A DNA stretch of 64,000 nt, taken from positions 124,001 through 188,000 of the forward strand of contig NZ_CP017480.1 of the NCBI RefSeq assembly GCF_001887595.1. Direction: 5' to 3'. Positions 20,874 through 30,307 of this stretch are shown here, in pieces; positions within the stretch are counted from its first letter, which is position 1, and each line of letters begins with the position of its first letter. The position numbers and the translations under genes were made by a program. The notes beneath the pieces were generated by a model. It did no database searches. It saw nothing but the letters and a program-made list of their open reading frames with translations, and had not been told where the DNA came from. This DNA is from Luteibacter rhizovicinus DSM 16549 (lineage in GTDB: Bacteria; Pseudomonadota; Gammaproteobacteria; Xanthomonadales; Rhodanobacteraceae).

Positions 20874-21710
20874 TCAGCCGAATCGCCCCGCATGCCGAGC
20901 CGCCAGCCACGCCCGGATGGCCGTGGCCGGTCCGCTGCGCGACTGCCGTAAGTGCAGTTCACGGAAGGGTTCGGTTGCCTTGGCCGCGGCCCGGGCCGTC
21001 GACAGCGCCGTGCGGCCTTCCAGGCCACGGAACGTACTCAGGGGCTCACCCAGCGCCAGCGCCTCGCGCAGGCCGGCGGCCAGCTCGGCCAGCTGGGCTT
21101 TCAGCGCCTCGCGCCGTGCCGGCGTGTCCTCCTTGAGGTGACCCCGGGAGAGGCCGTGACGGGCCAGGCGCGACATCGGCAAGGGCAAGCGCTCGCGCTC
21201 GGCGTCGAGCTCCAGGCGCGACAGCGCGAAGACCAGGTGCGACAACGTGGCGATCCGGGACGCTGCCTCCACGGGAGCGTCGGCGCCGAACCACCAGGCG
21301 TTCTCGAGGGCCGCGAGCGCGCCATGCATGCCGCGTGACGCGGTGACCTGCGCATGGAAATCGGCCGGCGTGCCCTGCTCGAGCTGGGCCATGGCGGCAA
21401 GCACCGGCGCCAGCCAGCGGTCCGCCGGGACGCGACGGGCGCGCTCATCGGCGAACAGTTGCTTGGTCAGGGGGTGCCGCCCACCGCTGGCGGCCGCGCC
21501 GGACAACTCCTCCGCCCACCACTGCAGTTTCGCCGCGGCGACCTGGGGCTCGCGCACACCATAGGCCGAGGCAATCAATTCCTGCTCGAACGCGGCAAGC
21601 GCCACGTGCGCGTCACGTACGGACTCGTCCACGAACGGCAGCGCCACCCGCTGCTGCGGCTGCACCGCCAGCCATTTGTCGACGAAACTCTGGGTTGCAC
21701 CATCGGTCAC
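20874..21710 (-). CDS. Squalene/phytoene synthase-like protein lacking the Asp-rich motifs
   Basis: A 278-residue all-helical protein. Segments such as AAKLQWWAEEL and SRLELDAERERLPLPMSRLARHGLS match the squalene/phytoene synthase fold. The DxxxD prenyl-diphosphate motifs are missing: the second, normally near ILRDVxED, reads SRLELDAE. It is therefore unlikely to make squalene or phytoene. NDUFAF6-like members of this family assist respiratory complex I, but that is only an analogy. Its stop is 163 bp from folE2 and its start overlaps gph by 4 bp. Confidence 0.75.
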   Translation of the reverse strand: MTDGATQSFVDKWLAVQPQQRVALPFVDESVRDAHVALAAFEQELIASAYGVREPQVAAAKLQWWAEELSGAAASGGRHPLTKQLFADERARRVPADRWLAPVLAAMAQLEQGTPADFHAQVTASRGMHGALAALENAWWFGADAPVEAASRIATLSHLVFALSRLELDAERERLPLPMSRLARHGLSRGHLKEDTPARREALKAQLAELAAGLREALALGEPLSTFRGLEGRTALSTARAAAKATEPFRELHLRQSRSGPATAIRAWLAARHAGRFG

Positions 21711-22387
21711 GCGGGAATCTCCCTCACACCCAACAGGGCGGCGAGCTCGTCCACGGTGTCGAGCACGAGGTCGGCGTTCCAGGCATCCGGGTCGCCGCCA
21801 TCGAGATAGCCCCAGCGCACGGCCACGGTGAACAGGCCCGCCGCGTTGCCGGCCTCGATATCGCGACGATCGTCGCCGACGAACACCGAGCGCTGCGGAT
21901 CGCTGCCGGCAAGCGCGCAGGCGTGCAGGACGGGCGCAGGATCCGGCTTCTTCACCGACAGGGTGTCACCCGAGACGACGGCGGCAGGCTTCCAGTGCGG
22001 AACGGCCTGCGGCAACAGCGCATCGGTGAGGAAGCCGGGCTTGTTGGTCACGATGCCCCAGCGCACGCCAGCGCTGTCGAGGCCCGCCAGCATGGCTTCC
22101 ACGCCCGCGAACGGCACGGTGTGGCGCGCCATGCTTGCTTCGTAGATTTCCAGGTAGCGTGGGACCAGGGCCAGCAGACGCTCCGGATCGATGTCCGGAA
22201 ACGCTGCCGCGATGATCGCGCGCGAACCGCGCGAGACCACCGGACGCACACGCTCGTAAGGCGGCGGGGCGATGCCCTGCTCCGTGCAGAGTTCCAGCAA
22301 CGCGCCGTGCAAGTCGAGTGCGCTGTCCAGGAGCGTGCCGTCGAGGTCGAAAAACACCCCGTCCAGCGTAAACGGTAGGCTGCTCAC
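21707..22387 (-). CDS. gph: Phosphoglycolate phosphatase
   Basis: A 226-residue HAD-superfamily hydrolase. Motif I is FFDLDGTLLDS, motif II is IVTNKP, motif III has KKPDPAPVLHA, and motif IV is VFVGDDRRDIEAG. These match Gph, which detoxifies 2-phosphoglycolate. Overlaps ubiG and the squalene-synthase-like gene by 4 bp each, giving a tight minus-strand operon mtaD-ubiG-gph. Confidence 0.92.
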   Translation of the reverse strand: MSSLPFTLDGVFFDLDGTLLDSALDLHGALLELCTEQGIAPPPYERVRPVVSRGSRAIIAAAFPDIDPERLLALVPRYLEIYEASMARHTVPFAGVEAMLAGLDSAGVRWGIVTNKPGFLTDALLPQAVPHWKPAAVVSGDTLSVKKPDPAPVLHACALAGSDPQRSVFVGDDRRDIEAGNAAGLFTVAVRWGYLDGGDPDAWNADLVLDTVDELAALLGVREIPA

Positions 22388-23091
22388 CCGACCTTCCTCG
22401 CACTCAGCACGTAATTCACGGCCGTGTTCGACGACAGGCTCGCGTTGCGCGTCAGCGGGTTGTAGGCCAGACCCTTGATGTCCTCGATCTCGAGATCGAA
22501 GCGGCGCAGCATGGCCGCGACTTCCGACGGCTTGAGGAACTGGGCGTAATGGTGCGTGCCGCGCGGCAGCAGGCGCATCAGGTACTCGGCACCGACGATG
22601 GCGGCGCCGAAGGCGGCCGGCGTGCGGTTGAGCGTGGACAGGAACAGCTGGCCGCCGGGTTTGAGCATGGCGGCGAGGTCACCGATGAGGGCGACCGGAT
22701 CGGGCACGTGCTCGATCATCTCCATGCAGCAGACCGCATCGAACGACGCCGGCTCGGTTTCGGCCAGCTCCGTCGACGACTGCACGCGGTAGTCGACCTG
22801 CAGGTTCGATTCGAACAGGTGCAGCTTGGCGATCTCGATGAGCTTGGCGCCGAGATCGATGGCCGTCACCCGCGCGCCGGCGCGAGCGAGCGCTTCACTG
22901 AGAAGACCGCCACCGCAGCCGACGTCGACCACGTTCGCCCCACGCAGGTTCACGCGACCGGAGACATACGCCGCCCGTACCGGATTGAGATCGTGCAGCG
23001 GGCGGGACTCACCGTCGGGATCCCACCAGCGGGCAGCGAGTTTTTCGAAGCGCGCGATTTCTTCCGCGCTGACATTGGCGTTGGTTTGCAT
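22384..23091 (-). CDS. ubiG: 3-demethylubiquinone/2-polyprenyl-6-hydroxyphenol methyltransferase
   Basis: A 235-residue class I SAM methyltransferase carrying out both O-methylations of ubiquinone synthesis. The SAM motif is VVDVGCGGGLLSEALARAG, and the family segments ARWWDPDGESRPLHDLNPVR and CMEMIEHVPDP are typical. I chose ATG 23091 (MQTNANVSAEEI), where homology begins. Flanked by gph and the deaminase gene, a common gammaproteobacterial order. Confidence 0.95.
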   Translation of the reverse strand: MQTNANVSAEEIARFEKLAARWWDPDGESRPLHDLNPVRAAYVSGRVNLRGANVVDVGCGGGLLSEALARAGARVTAIDLGAKLIEIAKLHLFESNLQVDYRVQSSTELAETEPASFDAVCCMEMIEHVPDPVALIGDLAAMLKPGGQLFLSTLNRTPAAFGAAIVGAEYLMRLLPRGTHHYAQFLKPSEVAAMLRRFDLEIEDIKGLAYNPLTRNASLSSNTAVNYVLSARKVG

Positions 23092-23093
23092 GG

Positions 23094-24431
23094 TTACGCT
23101 TCCTCCTCGGAGGCGATGATCTCGCGCCAGGCCCTCGCCTTGGACAGGATGCGCGCCTTGTCGATACCGACGAGTTCCCCGTCGACCAGCTTGCGCTGGC
23201 CATCGATCCACACATCGCTGACCTGGTGACGTCCCGTCGCGTAAACGAGCTGCGAGGCCACATGATAGAGCGGCTGCGTTTCCAGGGCGTCGAGACGCAC
23301 GGCGGTGAGGTCCGCGCGCTTGCCCGGCTCGATGGAGCCGATGCGGTCGCCCAGACCGATGGCCTTCGCACCATTGAGCGTCGCCGCGCGCAGGGCGAAT
23401 GCGGCATCGAACGCCGCCGCGTCGCCGGCGACAGCCTTGGCCAGCAAGGCCGCCGTACGCATCTCGCCAAACATGTCCAGATCGTTGTTGGAGGCGCAGC
23501 CGTCGGTGCCGATGCAGACGTTGACGCCCGCCGCGCGCAGCTTTTCCGCCGGGCAGAAACCGGAGGCCAGCTTGAGGTTGGATTCCGGGCAGTGCGCCAC
23601 CGACACACCGGCAGCGGCACACGCCGCGATCTCGTCATCGTTGAGCTGGGTCATGTGCACGGCGAGCAGGCGATCGGTCACGATGCCGAGCTTCTGCAGG
23701 CGCGCGAACGGACGTACGCCGTCCTTGTCCTTGCCCTGCTGCACTTCCAGCGCGGTCTCGTGGGTGTGCAGGTGGATCGGGATGTCCAGCTCGTTGGCCA
23801 GATCGCGGATCCGTATGAAGTTCTCGTCGGAGACCGTGTACGGCGCATGCGGCACGAAGGCGGTCGTGAGCAGCGGCTCGGCCTTGAGCGACTCGTGCAC
23901 TTCCAGCGCGCGGCTGAAGTATTCGTCCGAGGTCTTCGCCCAAGGCGTCGGGAAATCGATCACCGGCAGACCGATCACCGCGCGAAAGCCCATCTGCTTG
24001 TAGGTCGCCGCGATCACGTCGGGGAAGAAATAGTTCTCGTTGGCGCAGGTGGTGCCGCCGCGGATCATCTCGGCCACGGCGAGCTCCACGCCGTCACGGA
24101 TGAAGTCCGGCCCCATCACGCGTGCTTCGGCCGGCCAGATGTGTTCCTGCAGCCAGGTCATCAGCGGCAGGTCGTCGGCGAGGCCGCGCAGCAGGGTCAT
24201 CGGGTTGTGCGTGTGGGCGTTGATCAGACCGGGGATCAACGCATGCTCGGGCAGGACGACGCGCTCCTTCGGCGCGTAAGCGGCGCGCGCTTCGTCGGCC
24301 GGCAGGATCGCCAGGATCGCGCCGTCGTGCACGGCCACCGCGTGGTCGTCGAGAACGACGGCGTGAGGCTCGATGGGCACGACCCAGCGGGCTTCGATGA
24401 GGAGGTCGATCGGGGTCGGGCTGGAAGTCAT
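23094..24431 (-). CDS. mtaD: TRZ/ATZ-family amidohydrolase, probable 5'-methylthioadenosine/SAH deaminase
   Basis: A 445-residue amidohydrolase. The metal ligands are HTHNPMTLLRG, IHLHTHET, and the GTDGCASNNDLDM block; AHCPESNLKL completes the signature. This set matches MtaD-like deaminases of adenosine derivatives, though substrate range within the family is broad. Two bases separate it from ubiG, so they are likely co-transcribed. Deamination of S-adenosylhomocysteine would fit next to a SAM methyltransferase. Confidence 0.88.
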   Translation of the reverse strand: MTSSPTPIDLLIEARWVVPIEPHAVVLDDHAVAVHDGAILAILPADEARAAYAPKERVVLPEHALIPGLINAHTHNPMTLLRGLADDLPLMTWLQEHIWPAEARVMGPDFIRDGVELAVAEMIRGGTTCANENYFFPDVIAATYKQMGFRAVIGLPVIDFPTPWAKTSDEYFSRALEVHESLKAEPLLTTAFVPHAPYTVSDENFIRIRDLANELDIPIHLHTHETALEVQQGKDKDGVRPFARLQKLGIVTDRLLAVHMTQLNDDEIAACAAAGVSVAHCPESNLKLASGFCPAEKLRAAGVNVCIGTDGCASNNDLDMFGEMRTAALLAKAVAGDAAAFDAAFALRAATLNGAKAIGLGDRIGSIEPGKRADLTAVRLDALETQPLYHVASQLVYATGRHQVSDVWIDGQRKLVDGELVGIDKARILSKARAWREIIASEEEA

Positions 24432-24451
24432 GGATGCCTCAGGGACGCTTT

Positions 24452-24489
24452 AAAAAAAACGGCACGGCGCCCTGGGGGCAGCCGTGCCG
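24452..24489 (-). terminator. Terminator of efp
   Basis: Minus-strand stem CGGCACGGC / GCCGTGCCG followed by eight T. It lies between the efp stop and the deaminase start. Confidence 0.85.
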
Positions 24490-24512
24490 ATCGATCCACC
24501 AGACGCTGCGCC

Positions 24513-25091
24513 TTACTTGACGCGGCTGTCGTACTCGCCGGTGCGCGTATCGACCTTGATGACTTCGTCCTGGTTGACGAACAGCGGCACGCGAACCACG
24601 GCGCCGGTTTCCAGGGTGGCCGGCTTGCCGCCGCCGCCCGAGGTATCGCCACGCACGCCCGGGTCGGTCTCGGTGATCTTGAGTTCGACGAACTTCGGGG
24701 CCTGCACGGCGATGATGTTGCCGTTGAACAGGGTGACGACGCACTCTTCCTCGCCCTTCAACCACTTCCAGGCATCGCCCATGGCGGCGAGGCTGGCGCG
24801 GTGCTGCTCGAAGGTCTCGCTCTGCATGAAGATCCACTCGCGATCGTTGCCGGTGCCCTCGACGTACGAGAAGTGGGCATCGGTGTCGACGGCATCGGCT
24901 TCCTCGTACGAATCGCTCGACTTGAGCGTCTGCTCGGTCGTGCGGCCGTCCTTGAGGTTGCGGATACGGATGCGGGTGAACGCCTGGCCCTTGCCCGGCT
25001 TGACGAAGTCCGCTTCGGTGATGATCCAGGGATCGCCGTTGTGGATGATCTTCTTGCCCGTTTTGACGTCGTTGAGGCCAAGCATGCCCAT
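24513..25091 (-). CDS. efp: Elongation factor P
   Basis: A 192-residue factor that helps the ribosome through polyproline. The modification site is Lys34 in the loop VKPGKGQAF, and the C-terminal domain ends with [12 protein letters not shown], as usual. The run [20 protein letters not shown] is highly conserved. ATG 25091 has GGAG 9 nt upstream and puts the modified Lys at the E. coli position. The divergent neighbour epmB would supply the beta-lysine; epmA is not in this window. Confidence 0.96.
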   Translation of the reverse strand: MGMLGLNDVKTGKKIIHNGDPWIITEADFVKPGKGQAFTRIRIRNLKDGRTTEQTLKSSDSYEEADAVDTDAHFSYVEGTGNDREWIFMQSETFEQHRASLAAMGDAWKWLKGEEECVVTLFNGNIIAVQAPKFVELKITETDPGVRGDTSGGGGKPATLETGAVVRVPLFVNQDEVIKVDTRTGEYDSRVK

Positions 25092-25178
25092 CTGTATCTG
25101 CTCCAGAGTTATATCCGCCCCGCTGGGCGGCTAAAATAGGGTCTGTCACGGGCTGCAGAGCCCGATCCAAGGTCCGCA

Positions 25179-26204
25179 ATGATAACCGCAAGCCCTACTT
25201 CCCGCCTATCGTCGCCCGTCACGGGCTGGCGCGAGCTATGGCGGGACGCCATCACGGATGCCGGCGAACTGCTGGAGGCCGTGGGCCTGGCCTACCGGAC
25301 CGACCTTCTGCCGCCCGACGACGCGGGCTTCCCGCTGCGTGTGCCGCGAGGCTTTGCGGCCCGCATGCGGCGTGGCGACCCCGCCGACCCCTTGCTTCTG
25401 CAGGTGCTGCCGCGCCGGGCCGAGCATGCCGTCGTCGAGGGTTTCACGGTGGACGCGGTCGGCGACATGGCCTCGCGCGCCGGCCACGGTGTGCTCCACA
25501 AGTACGACGGCCGGGCGCTGCTCATCGCCAGTGGCAGTTGCGCGGTGAACTGCCGCTACTGTTTCCGCCGGCATTTCCCCTATGGCGAGGAGATCGCCGC
25601 GGCCGCCCAGTGGCGCGAAGCGCTGGCGCATGTGAAGGCCGATCCGAGCATCCGCGAACTGATCCTGTCGGGCGGCGACCCCCTGTCCCTGGCCACGCAC
25701 AAGCTCGAGGAGCTCACCCGCGGGCTGGCCGACATGCCGCACGTGATCCGGCTGCGCATCCACACCCGGCTGCCGGTCGTCCTGCCCGAGCGGATCGACG
25801 AGGCCTTCACCGAGTGGCTGGCCGCCCTGCCCCTGCAAAAGGTGGTGGTCCTGCATGCCAATCACGCCAACGAGTTCGACGCCTCGGTAGACGCCGCGTG
25901 CGCTCGCCTCCGGGCCGCCGGGGCGACCCTGCTCAACCAGTCGGTCCTGCTCAAGGAAGTGAACGACGACGCCGATACCCTCGTTGCGCTGTGCGAACGG
26001 TCATTCGCCGCCGGCGTGCTGCCCTACTACCTGCATCAGTTGGACAAGGTGGCCGGAGCCGCGCATTTCGAGGTATCCGACGAGCACGCGCTGGAGCTCA
26101 TGGAAGTGCTTCGCGGCAGGCTTCCTGGCTACCTCGTCCCAAAACTGGTGCGTGAATTGCAGGGCGACCCATCCAAACGCCCCGTTGCCGAATTCGCGCG
26201 CTAG
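25179..26204 (+). CDS. epmB: EF-P beta-lysylation protein EpmB (lysine 2,3-aminomutase-like)
   Basis: A 341-residue radical-SAM/PLP protein. The CxxxCxxC motif is C121-C125-C128 in SGSCAVNCRYCFRRHFPY, and the SGGDPLSL and PYYLHQLDKV blocks match the KamA/EpmB family. EpmB isomerises lysine to beta-lysine for attachment to EF-P Lys34 by EpmA. Divergent from efp with only 87 bp between the starts, which supports the function. Confidence 0.95.
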   Translation: MITASPTSRLSSPVTGWRELWRDAITDAGELLEAVGLAYRTDLLPPDDAGFPLRVPRGFAARMRRGDPADPLLLQVLPRRAEHAVVEGFTVDAVGDMASRAGHGVLHKYDGRALLIASGSCAVNCRYCFRRHFPYGEEIAAAAQWREALAHVKADPSIRELILSGGDPLSLATHKLEELTRGLADMPHVIRLRIHTRLPVVLPERIDEAFTEWLAALPLQKVVVLHANHANEFDASVDAACARLRAAGATLLNQSVLLKEVNDDADTLVALCERSFAAGVLPYYLHQLDKVAGAAHFEVSDEHALELMEVLRGRLPGYLVPKLVRELQGDPSKRPVAEFAR

Positions 26205-26302
26205 TATGGGCGTCATCCGACCAGCATGACCTGGCCGGACCGCGTGAGGGGGGAGCGAACCGGAGTCCGGTTCGCGCGGGTAAAAGCGGCTTTCGGAACG
26301 GC

Positions 26303-28366
26303 ATGAAACACGACAACGTCATCAGGATTCTCTTCATCGAAGACTCGGTGGAAGACGCTGAGCTTTTGATCAACGTACTGCGCAACGGCGGCATCGCCGT
26401 GCGCCCCGCCCGGGCGACCAGCCTGGCGGAAATCCAGGCCGCCCTGGACGAACTCGTCCCTGACCTCGTGTTGATGAACCCCGGCGTGCCGGGCATCGAC
26501 GCCGCGTCGGTGACCCGCCAGCTGGATTCCAGCGGACGCGACCTCGCGCTGATCGCCGTGGTCAACAGCCTCAGCGACGATAGCGTGGCGGACCTGTTCG
26601 CCAGCGGATCGCGTGGCGTGGCACTGCGCAAGCGCTCCGACCAGGTCCTGGCCGTGGTCCAGCGCGAGTTCGAAGCCCTCTCCACGCGGCGCCAGGTGCG
26701 TCGCCTGGAAACCTCGCTGCGCGAGACCGAGCGTCGCTGCGATTCCCTGCTCGATTCCTCGCGCGACGCGATCGCCTACGTCCACGAAGGCATGCACGTT
26801 CGCGTCAACCAGGCCTATCTCGAGGCCTTCGGCTTTGCCGAATTCGACGACATCCTGGGCCTGCCGATCCTCGACCTGATCGCCGGCACCCATGCCGATG
26901 ACTTCAAGGGCGTGCTGCGCGGCCTGTCCAAGGGCGAGAAGACGCCACCGCCACTGGAACTGCTGGCGCGCCGCGACGACGGCGGCACCTTCAAGGCGCT
27001 GGTCGACTTCGCGCATGCCACATTCGAGGGCGAAGCCTGCCTGCAGATCGTGTTCCGCCAGCAGATGGTCGATGCGGCCCTGGTCGCCCAGCTCCAGCGC
27101 GATTCGGTCACCGGCCTGTTCAACCGTGCGCGCACGCTCGAACACATCGACGAGGCCGTGGCCGCCGCGGCAGCGGGCCGGGAAGGCCAGGCGATGCTCC
27201 TGCTCGAGCCGGACAACTGGAAGGAAATGGTCGCCAGCGCAGGCATCGGCAACGCGGACAAGCTGCTCGCCGCCATCGCTGCGAAGATCAACGAATCCAT
27301 CGACGAGGAGGATGTCGCCGGCGTGCTGGGCGACCACACACTCGGCCTCATCCTGGCGCCGCGGGGCGACCTCGAGCACGCCGCGCTCACCGAGCGCCTG
27401 CGGACCAGCATCGCCGAACACATCATCGATGCCGGCACGCGCTCGCTGAATGTCACGATCACCATTGGCGGCACCCTGATCGCCGAGAAGAACGCCAGCA
27501 CCGAGGCCGTCCTCGAGCAGGCCAGTGCCGCCCTGCGCAACGCCCAGAACCAGGGCGGCAACCGCGTCGAGCTGCACGACCCCAGCGCCCGGGAGAAAGC
27601 GGACGCCGAGCGCGAGCAGTACTGGCTCGACCTCGTTCGCCATGCGCTGTCGACCGATGGCCTGCGCCTGTATCACCAGCAGATCATCAGCCTGCAGGAC
27701 GCCGCCGGCGAGTTCTACGAGATCCTCGTGCGCATGCGCGGCCCGAAGGGCGATGTGCTGCCCTCGTACTTCTTCCCCGTGGCCGAGCGCAACGGCCTGC
27801 TCCCGGCCATCGATCGCTGGGTGCTGGGCCATGCCATCGACGCGCTGGCCCACCGCGAGAACGACGGGCTCACCACGACCTACTTCGTGAAGATGACCCT
27901 GCAGTCGCTGGAAGATCCGGACCTGCTGCCCTGGCTGTGCCGTCGCCTCGAAACCGCCAAGCTGCGTCGCAGTACCCTGGTCATCGAGATGCCTGAGTCC
28001 AAGGTGCTGACCAGCCTGCGTCCCACGCAGGAGTTCGTGGCCGGCTGGCGCAAGGCGGGTGGCGGATTCGCCATCGAGCAGTTCGGCTCGGGCCTCAACT
28101 CGTTCCAGATGCTCAACCACGTCGAAGCGGACTTCCTGAAGATCGACCGCAGCTTCATGACCGACCTGCCGCAGCATCCCGAAAACCAGAAAAAGATTGC
28201 CGAGATCTGCAAGGAAGGCCATGCCTCGGGCAAGCAGACCGTGGCCGAGTGGGTCGAGGATGCCGTGAGCACCTCGCTGCTGTTCGCCTGCGGCGTGGAC
28301 TTCGTCCAGGGCAACTTCCTGCAGGAGCCGGCGAAAGTGCTGGCCGAGGAATACATGCCCGTATAA
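26303..28366 (+). CDS. fimX: FimX-like protein with degenerate receiver-PAS-GGDEF-EAL domains
   Basis: A 687-residue protein. Residues 1-125 are a receiver with the phospho-Asp replaced (LVLMNPGVPG), 140-255 a PAS domain, 270-420 a GGDEF relative reading GDHTLG in the active-site position, and 430-687 an EAL relative with EILVRMR in place of EALLR, EQFGSG in place of DDFGTG and AEWVE in place of AEGVE. Both enzymatic sites should be dead. FimX of Pseudomonas and Xanthomonas has this layout and length, binds c-di-GMP through its EAL domain, and controls type IV pili through PilZ and PilB. Assignment rests on architecture and degenerate motifs. Confidence 0.8.
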   Translation: MKHDNVIRILFIEDSVEDAELLINVLRNGGIAVRPARATSLAEIQAALDELVPDLVLMNPGVPGIDAASVTRQLDSSGRDLALIAVVNSLSDDSVADLFASGSRGVALRKRSDQVLAVVQREFEALSTRRQVRRLETSLRETERRCDSLLDSSRDAIAYVHEGMHVRVNQAYLEAFGFAEFDDILGLPILDLIAGTHADDFKGVLRGLSKGEKTPPPLELLARRDDGGTFKALVDFAHATFEGEACLQIVFRQQMVDAALVAQLQRDSVTGLFNRARTLEHIDEAVAAAAAGREGQAMLLLEPDNWKEMVASAGIGNADKLLAAIAAKINESIDEEDVAGVLGDHTLGLILAPRGDLEHAALTERLRTSIAEHIIDAGTRSLNVTITIGGTLIAEKNASTEAVLEQASAALRNAQNQGGNRVELHDPSAREKADAEREQYWLDLVRHALSTDGLRLYHQQIISLQDAAGEFYEILVRMRGPKGDVLPSYFFPVAERNGLLPAIDRWVLGHAIDALAHRENDGLTTTYFVKMTLQSLEDPDLLPWLCRRLETAKLRRSTLVIEMPESKVLTSLRPTQEFVAGWRKAGGGFAIEQFGSGLNSFQMLNHVEADFLKIDRSFMTDLPQHPENQKKIAEICKEGHASGKQTVAEWVEDAVSTSLLFACGVDFVQGNFLQEPAKVLAEEYMPV

Positions 28367-28372
28367 AGAAAT

Positions 28373-28484
28373 GTGGGAGCCGATTCATCGGCGAAAAGCC
28401 AACGAAGCGGTTTAGCGGCGCGATCCATTGCCATCGAGCTATCTGGCCCGCTGCCGCGGGATCGCCGATGAATCGGCTCCTACC
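28373..28484. repeat. REP-like cluster 3 (inverted pair)
   Basis: Monomers at 28373-28394 (plus, ATTCAT core) and 28461-28484 (minus). The interval carries both spacer types of the family: a reverse-complement-like copy of CCGCTCCGTTGGC near 28395-28415 and GGCCCGCTGCCGCGGGAT near 28444-28462. It starts 7 bp after the fimX stop. Confidence 0.9.
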
Positions 28485-28523
28485 GAAAGCAGGGTCCGCA
28501 GCGTTCGGCCCAAAGACCAGACA

Positions 28524-28556
28524 TAAAAAAGCCCGCGATCGCTCGCGGGCTTTTTC
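28524..28556. terminator. Bidirectional terminator after rplS
   Basis: Stem AAAGCCCGCGA / TCGCGGGCTTT with a four-base loop, A-run on the left and T-run on the right. It ends the minus-strand ribosomal operon and could also stop fimX transcription. Confidence 0.9.
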
Positions 28557-28576
28557 TTGCGCTGTAGCTACCCGAA

Positions 28577-28975
28577 TTACTGGGCGGCGGCAGCGGCGGC
28601 CTTCTTCGCGACCTTGGCGGCAGCGGCGGCGGCCACGTCTTCCTTGATGCGGGCAGCCTTACCTTCCAGACCACGGAGGTAGTACAGCTTGGCGCCGCGG
28701 ACCTTGCCCTTGCGCTTCACTTCGACCGAGTCGATAGCGTGGCTGTGGGACTGGAACACGCGCTCGACACCGGTGCCGTGCGAGATCTTGCGCACGGTGA
28801 AGGCGGAGTGCAGGCCGCGGCTGCGCTTGGCAATGACGATGCCTTCGAAAGCCTGGACGCGCTCGCGAGCGCCTTCCTTAACCTTGACGTTGACGACCAC
28901 GGTGTCGCCAGGACCGAAATCCGGCAGCTGGCGGATGATCTGCTCGGCTTCGAACTGTTGGAGAAGTTTGTTCAT
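28577..28975 (-). CDS. rplS: Ribosomal protein bL19
   Basis: A 132-residue large-subunit protein at the 30S-50S interface. Family blocks are [30 protein letters not shown] and [21 protein letters not shown]. It ends in an Ala/Lys tail (about 17 residues) longer than in E. coli. I chose ATG 28975 ([12 protein letters not shown]). Last gene of the rpsP-rimM-trmD-rplS operon. Confidence 0.96.
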   Translation of the reverse strand: MNKLLQQFEAEQIIRQLPDFGPGDTVVVNVKVKEGARERVQAFEGIVIAKRSRGLHSAFTVRKISHGTGVERVFQSHSHAIDSVEVKRKGKVRGAKLYYLRGLEGKAARIKEDVAAAAAAKVAKKAAAAAAQ

Positions 28976-28988
28976 GGCGCACCTGTCA

Positions 28989-29771
28989 TCAATTTTCGTT
29001 ACGGCGGTCGGAATCGGCCGCACCGTTTAGCCGTGCATATTCACGGCGGAATTCATCCAGCAATACCCTCGATTCCTCATCGAGCGCACGCTGCGTTAGC
29101 AAATCCGGCCGGCGTAGCCAGGTACGACCTAGCGACTGTTTGCGACGCCACCGGCGAATAGCCGAGTGATCGCCGGAAAGCAGCACCTCCGGCACGCCGC
29201 CCCAGGCATCGTGATGCTCGGGACGGGTGTAATGCGGGCAATCCAGCAGGCCATCCGAGAAGGAGTCCTGTTGGGCGGACTGCGCGTCGTTCAACGCACC
29301 GTCCTGAAGACGACCCACCGCATCGATGATCACCGCTGCAGCAAGCTCCCCGCCAGACAGCACATAATCGCCGATTGAGAGCTCCTCGTCGACCTCGTGC
29401 TGCAGCAGGCGTTCGTCCACGCCCTCGTAACGTCCACAGATCAGGGCAATTCGCGGCATATTCGCCAGCGCCTCGACCCTACCCTGTGTCAGCCGCGCAC
29501 CTTGCGGGCTGAGGTAAATCACGTGCACCGGTTCCGGTGCCGCTTCACGAATCGCCGCGAGCGAGGCTCGCAACGGGTCGATCAGCATCACCATGCCCGG
29601 CCCACCGCCAAAGGGGCGGCCGTCCACGGTGCGATGCTTGTCGGGAGCGAAGTCACGAGGGTTCCAGGTTTCCACCTGCAACAACTCGCGGTGCTGCGCC
29701 CTGCCGACCACCCCGACCGCGGCCGACTGGCGGACGAAATCGGGAAACAACGAGACCACATCGATACGCAT
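28989..29771 (-). CDS. trmD: tRNA (guanine-N1)-methyltransferase, G37
   Basis: A 260-residue SPOUT methyltransferase that forms m1G37 in tRNAs reading CUN, CCN and CGG and keeps the reading frame. The trefoil-knot SAM site is seen in [22 protein letters not shown] and [14 protein letters not shown], with GGGPGMVM upstream. Standard position between rimM and rplS, 13 bp before the latter. Confidence 0.97.
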   Translation of the reverse strand: MRIDVVSLFPDFVRQSAAVGVVGRAQHRELLQVETWNPRDFAPDKHRTVDGRPFGGGPGMVMLIDPLRASLAAIREAAPEPVHVIYLSPQGARLTQGRVEALANMPRIALICGRYEGVDERLLQHEVDEELSIGDYVLSGGELAAAVIIDAVGRLQDGALNDAQSAQQDSFSDGLLDCPHYTRPEHHDAWGGVPEVLLSGDHSAIRRWRRKQSLGRTWLRRPDLLTQRALDEESRVLLDEFRREYARLNGAADSDRRNEN

Positions 29772-29788
29772 GATTGGGAATCGTTGCT

Positions 29789-30307
29789 CTAGAACTCGGG
29801 GTCCCAGTCCACCACGATGCGCTGGCCATCGAAATCGATGGAGTGCACGTAGGGGCCCTGGACGAACGGGATAAGTCGCTCCCTTTCACCGTCCTTCACC
29901 ACCATGACGTCATTGGCGCCGGTAGCAAAGAGATGGTTCACCCGTCCCAGGACGACGTGCTCCGTGGTGACAACCTCGAGACCCTCGAGATCGGTCCAGT
30001 AGAACTCGCCCGGTGCGGGTGGCGGCAGCACGTCACGCGAAACGGTAATTTCGCAGCCGATCAGTGCCGTCGCCTTGTCGCGATCCTCGATGCCCGGAAG
30101 GGTGGCCACGAGGCCCTTACCTTGCGCGCGTCCGCGGATCCCGCCGATCTCCTTCTCCACGCCCGGCGCGGTCAGCAGCCAGGGCTGGTATTGGAAGATC
30201 TGAATACGGGGTTCGGTCCAGCTCTCGAGCTTGACCTGACCCTGCACGCCGTAGAGCCCGACAATGCGTCCGAGCCGGACGCGCTTACCGAGCCCTGTCG
30301 ACATCAA
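29789..30307 (-). CDS. rimM: 16S rRNA processing protein RimM
   Basis: A 172-residue 30S maturation factor that binds S19. The N-terminal barrel has [19 protein letters not shown] and the C-terminal PRC-barrel has [13 protein letters not shown] and [20 protein letters not shown]. Overlaps rpsP by 4 bp. Confidence 0.95.
   Translation of the reverse strand: MMSTGLGKRVRLGRIVGLYGVQGQVKLESWTEPRIQIFQYQPWLLTAPGVEKEIGGIRGRAQGKGLVATLPGIEDRDKATALIGCEITVSRDVLPPPAPGEFYWTDLEGLEVVTTEHVVLGRVNHLFATGANDVMVVKDGERERLIPFVQGPYVHSIDFDGQRIVVDWDPEF

Noticed and set aside
23226..25139. Plus-strand frame of 637 codons antisense to mtaD and efp
   Set aside because: Crosses the efp terminator and two supported genes; no independent evidence of translation.
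25092..25178. Possible riboswitch between efp and epmB
   Set aside because: The 87-bp divergent gap is too short for one, and no conserved element is recognisable; ordinary promoters are more likely.
26213..28222. Minus-strand frame of 669 codons antisense to the fimX-like gene
   Set aside because: Fully inside a gene with four recognisable domains on the other strand; no conserved motif in the shadow protein.
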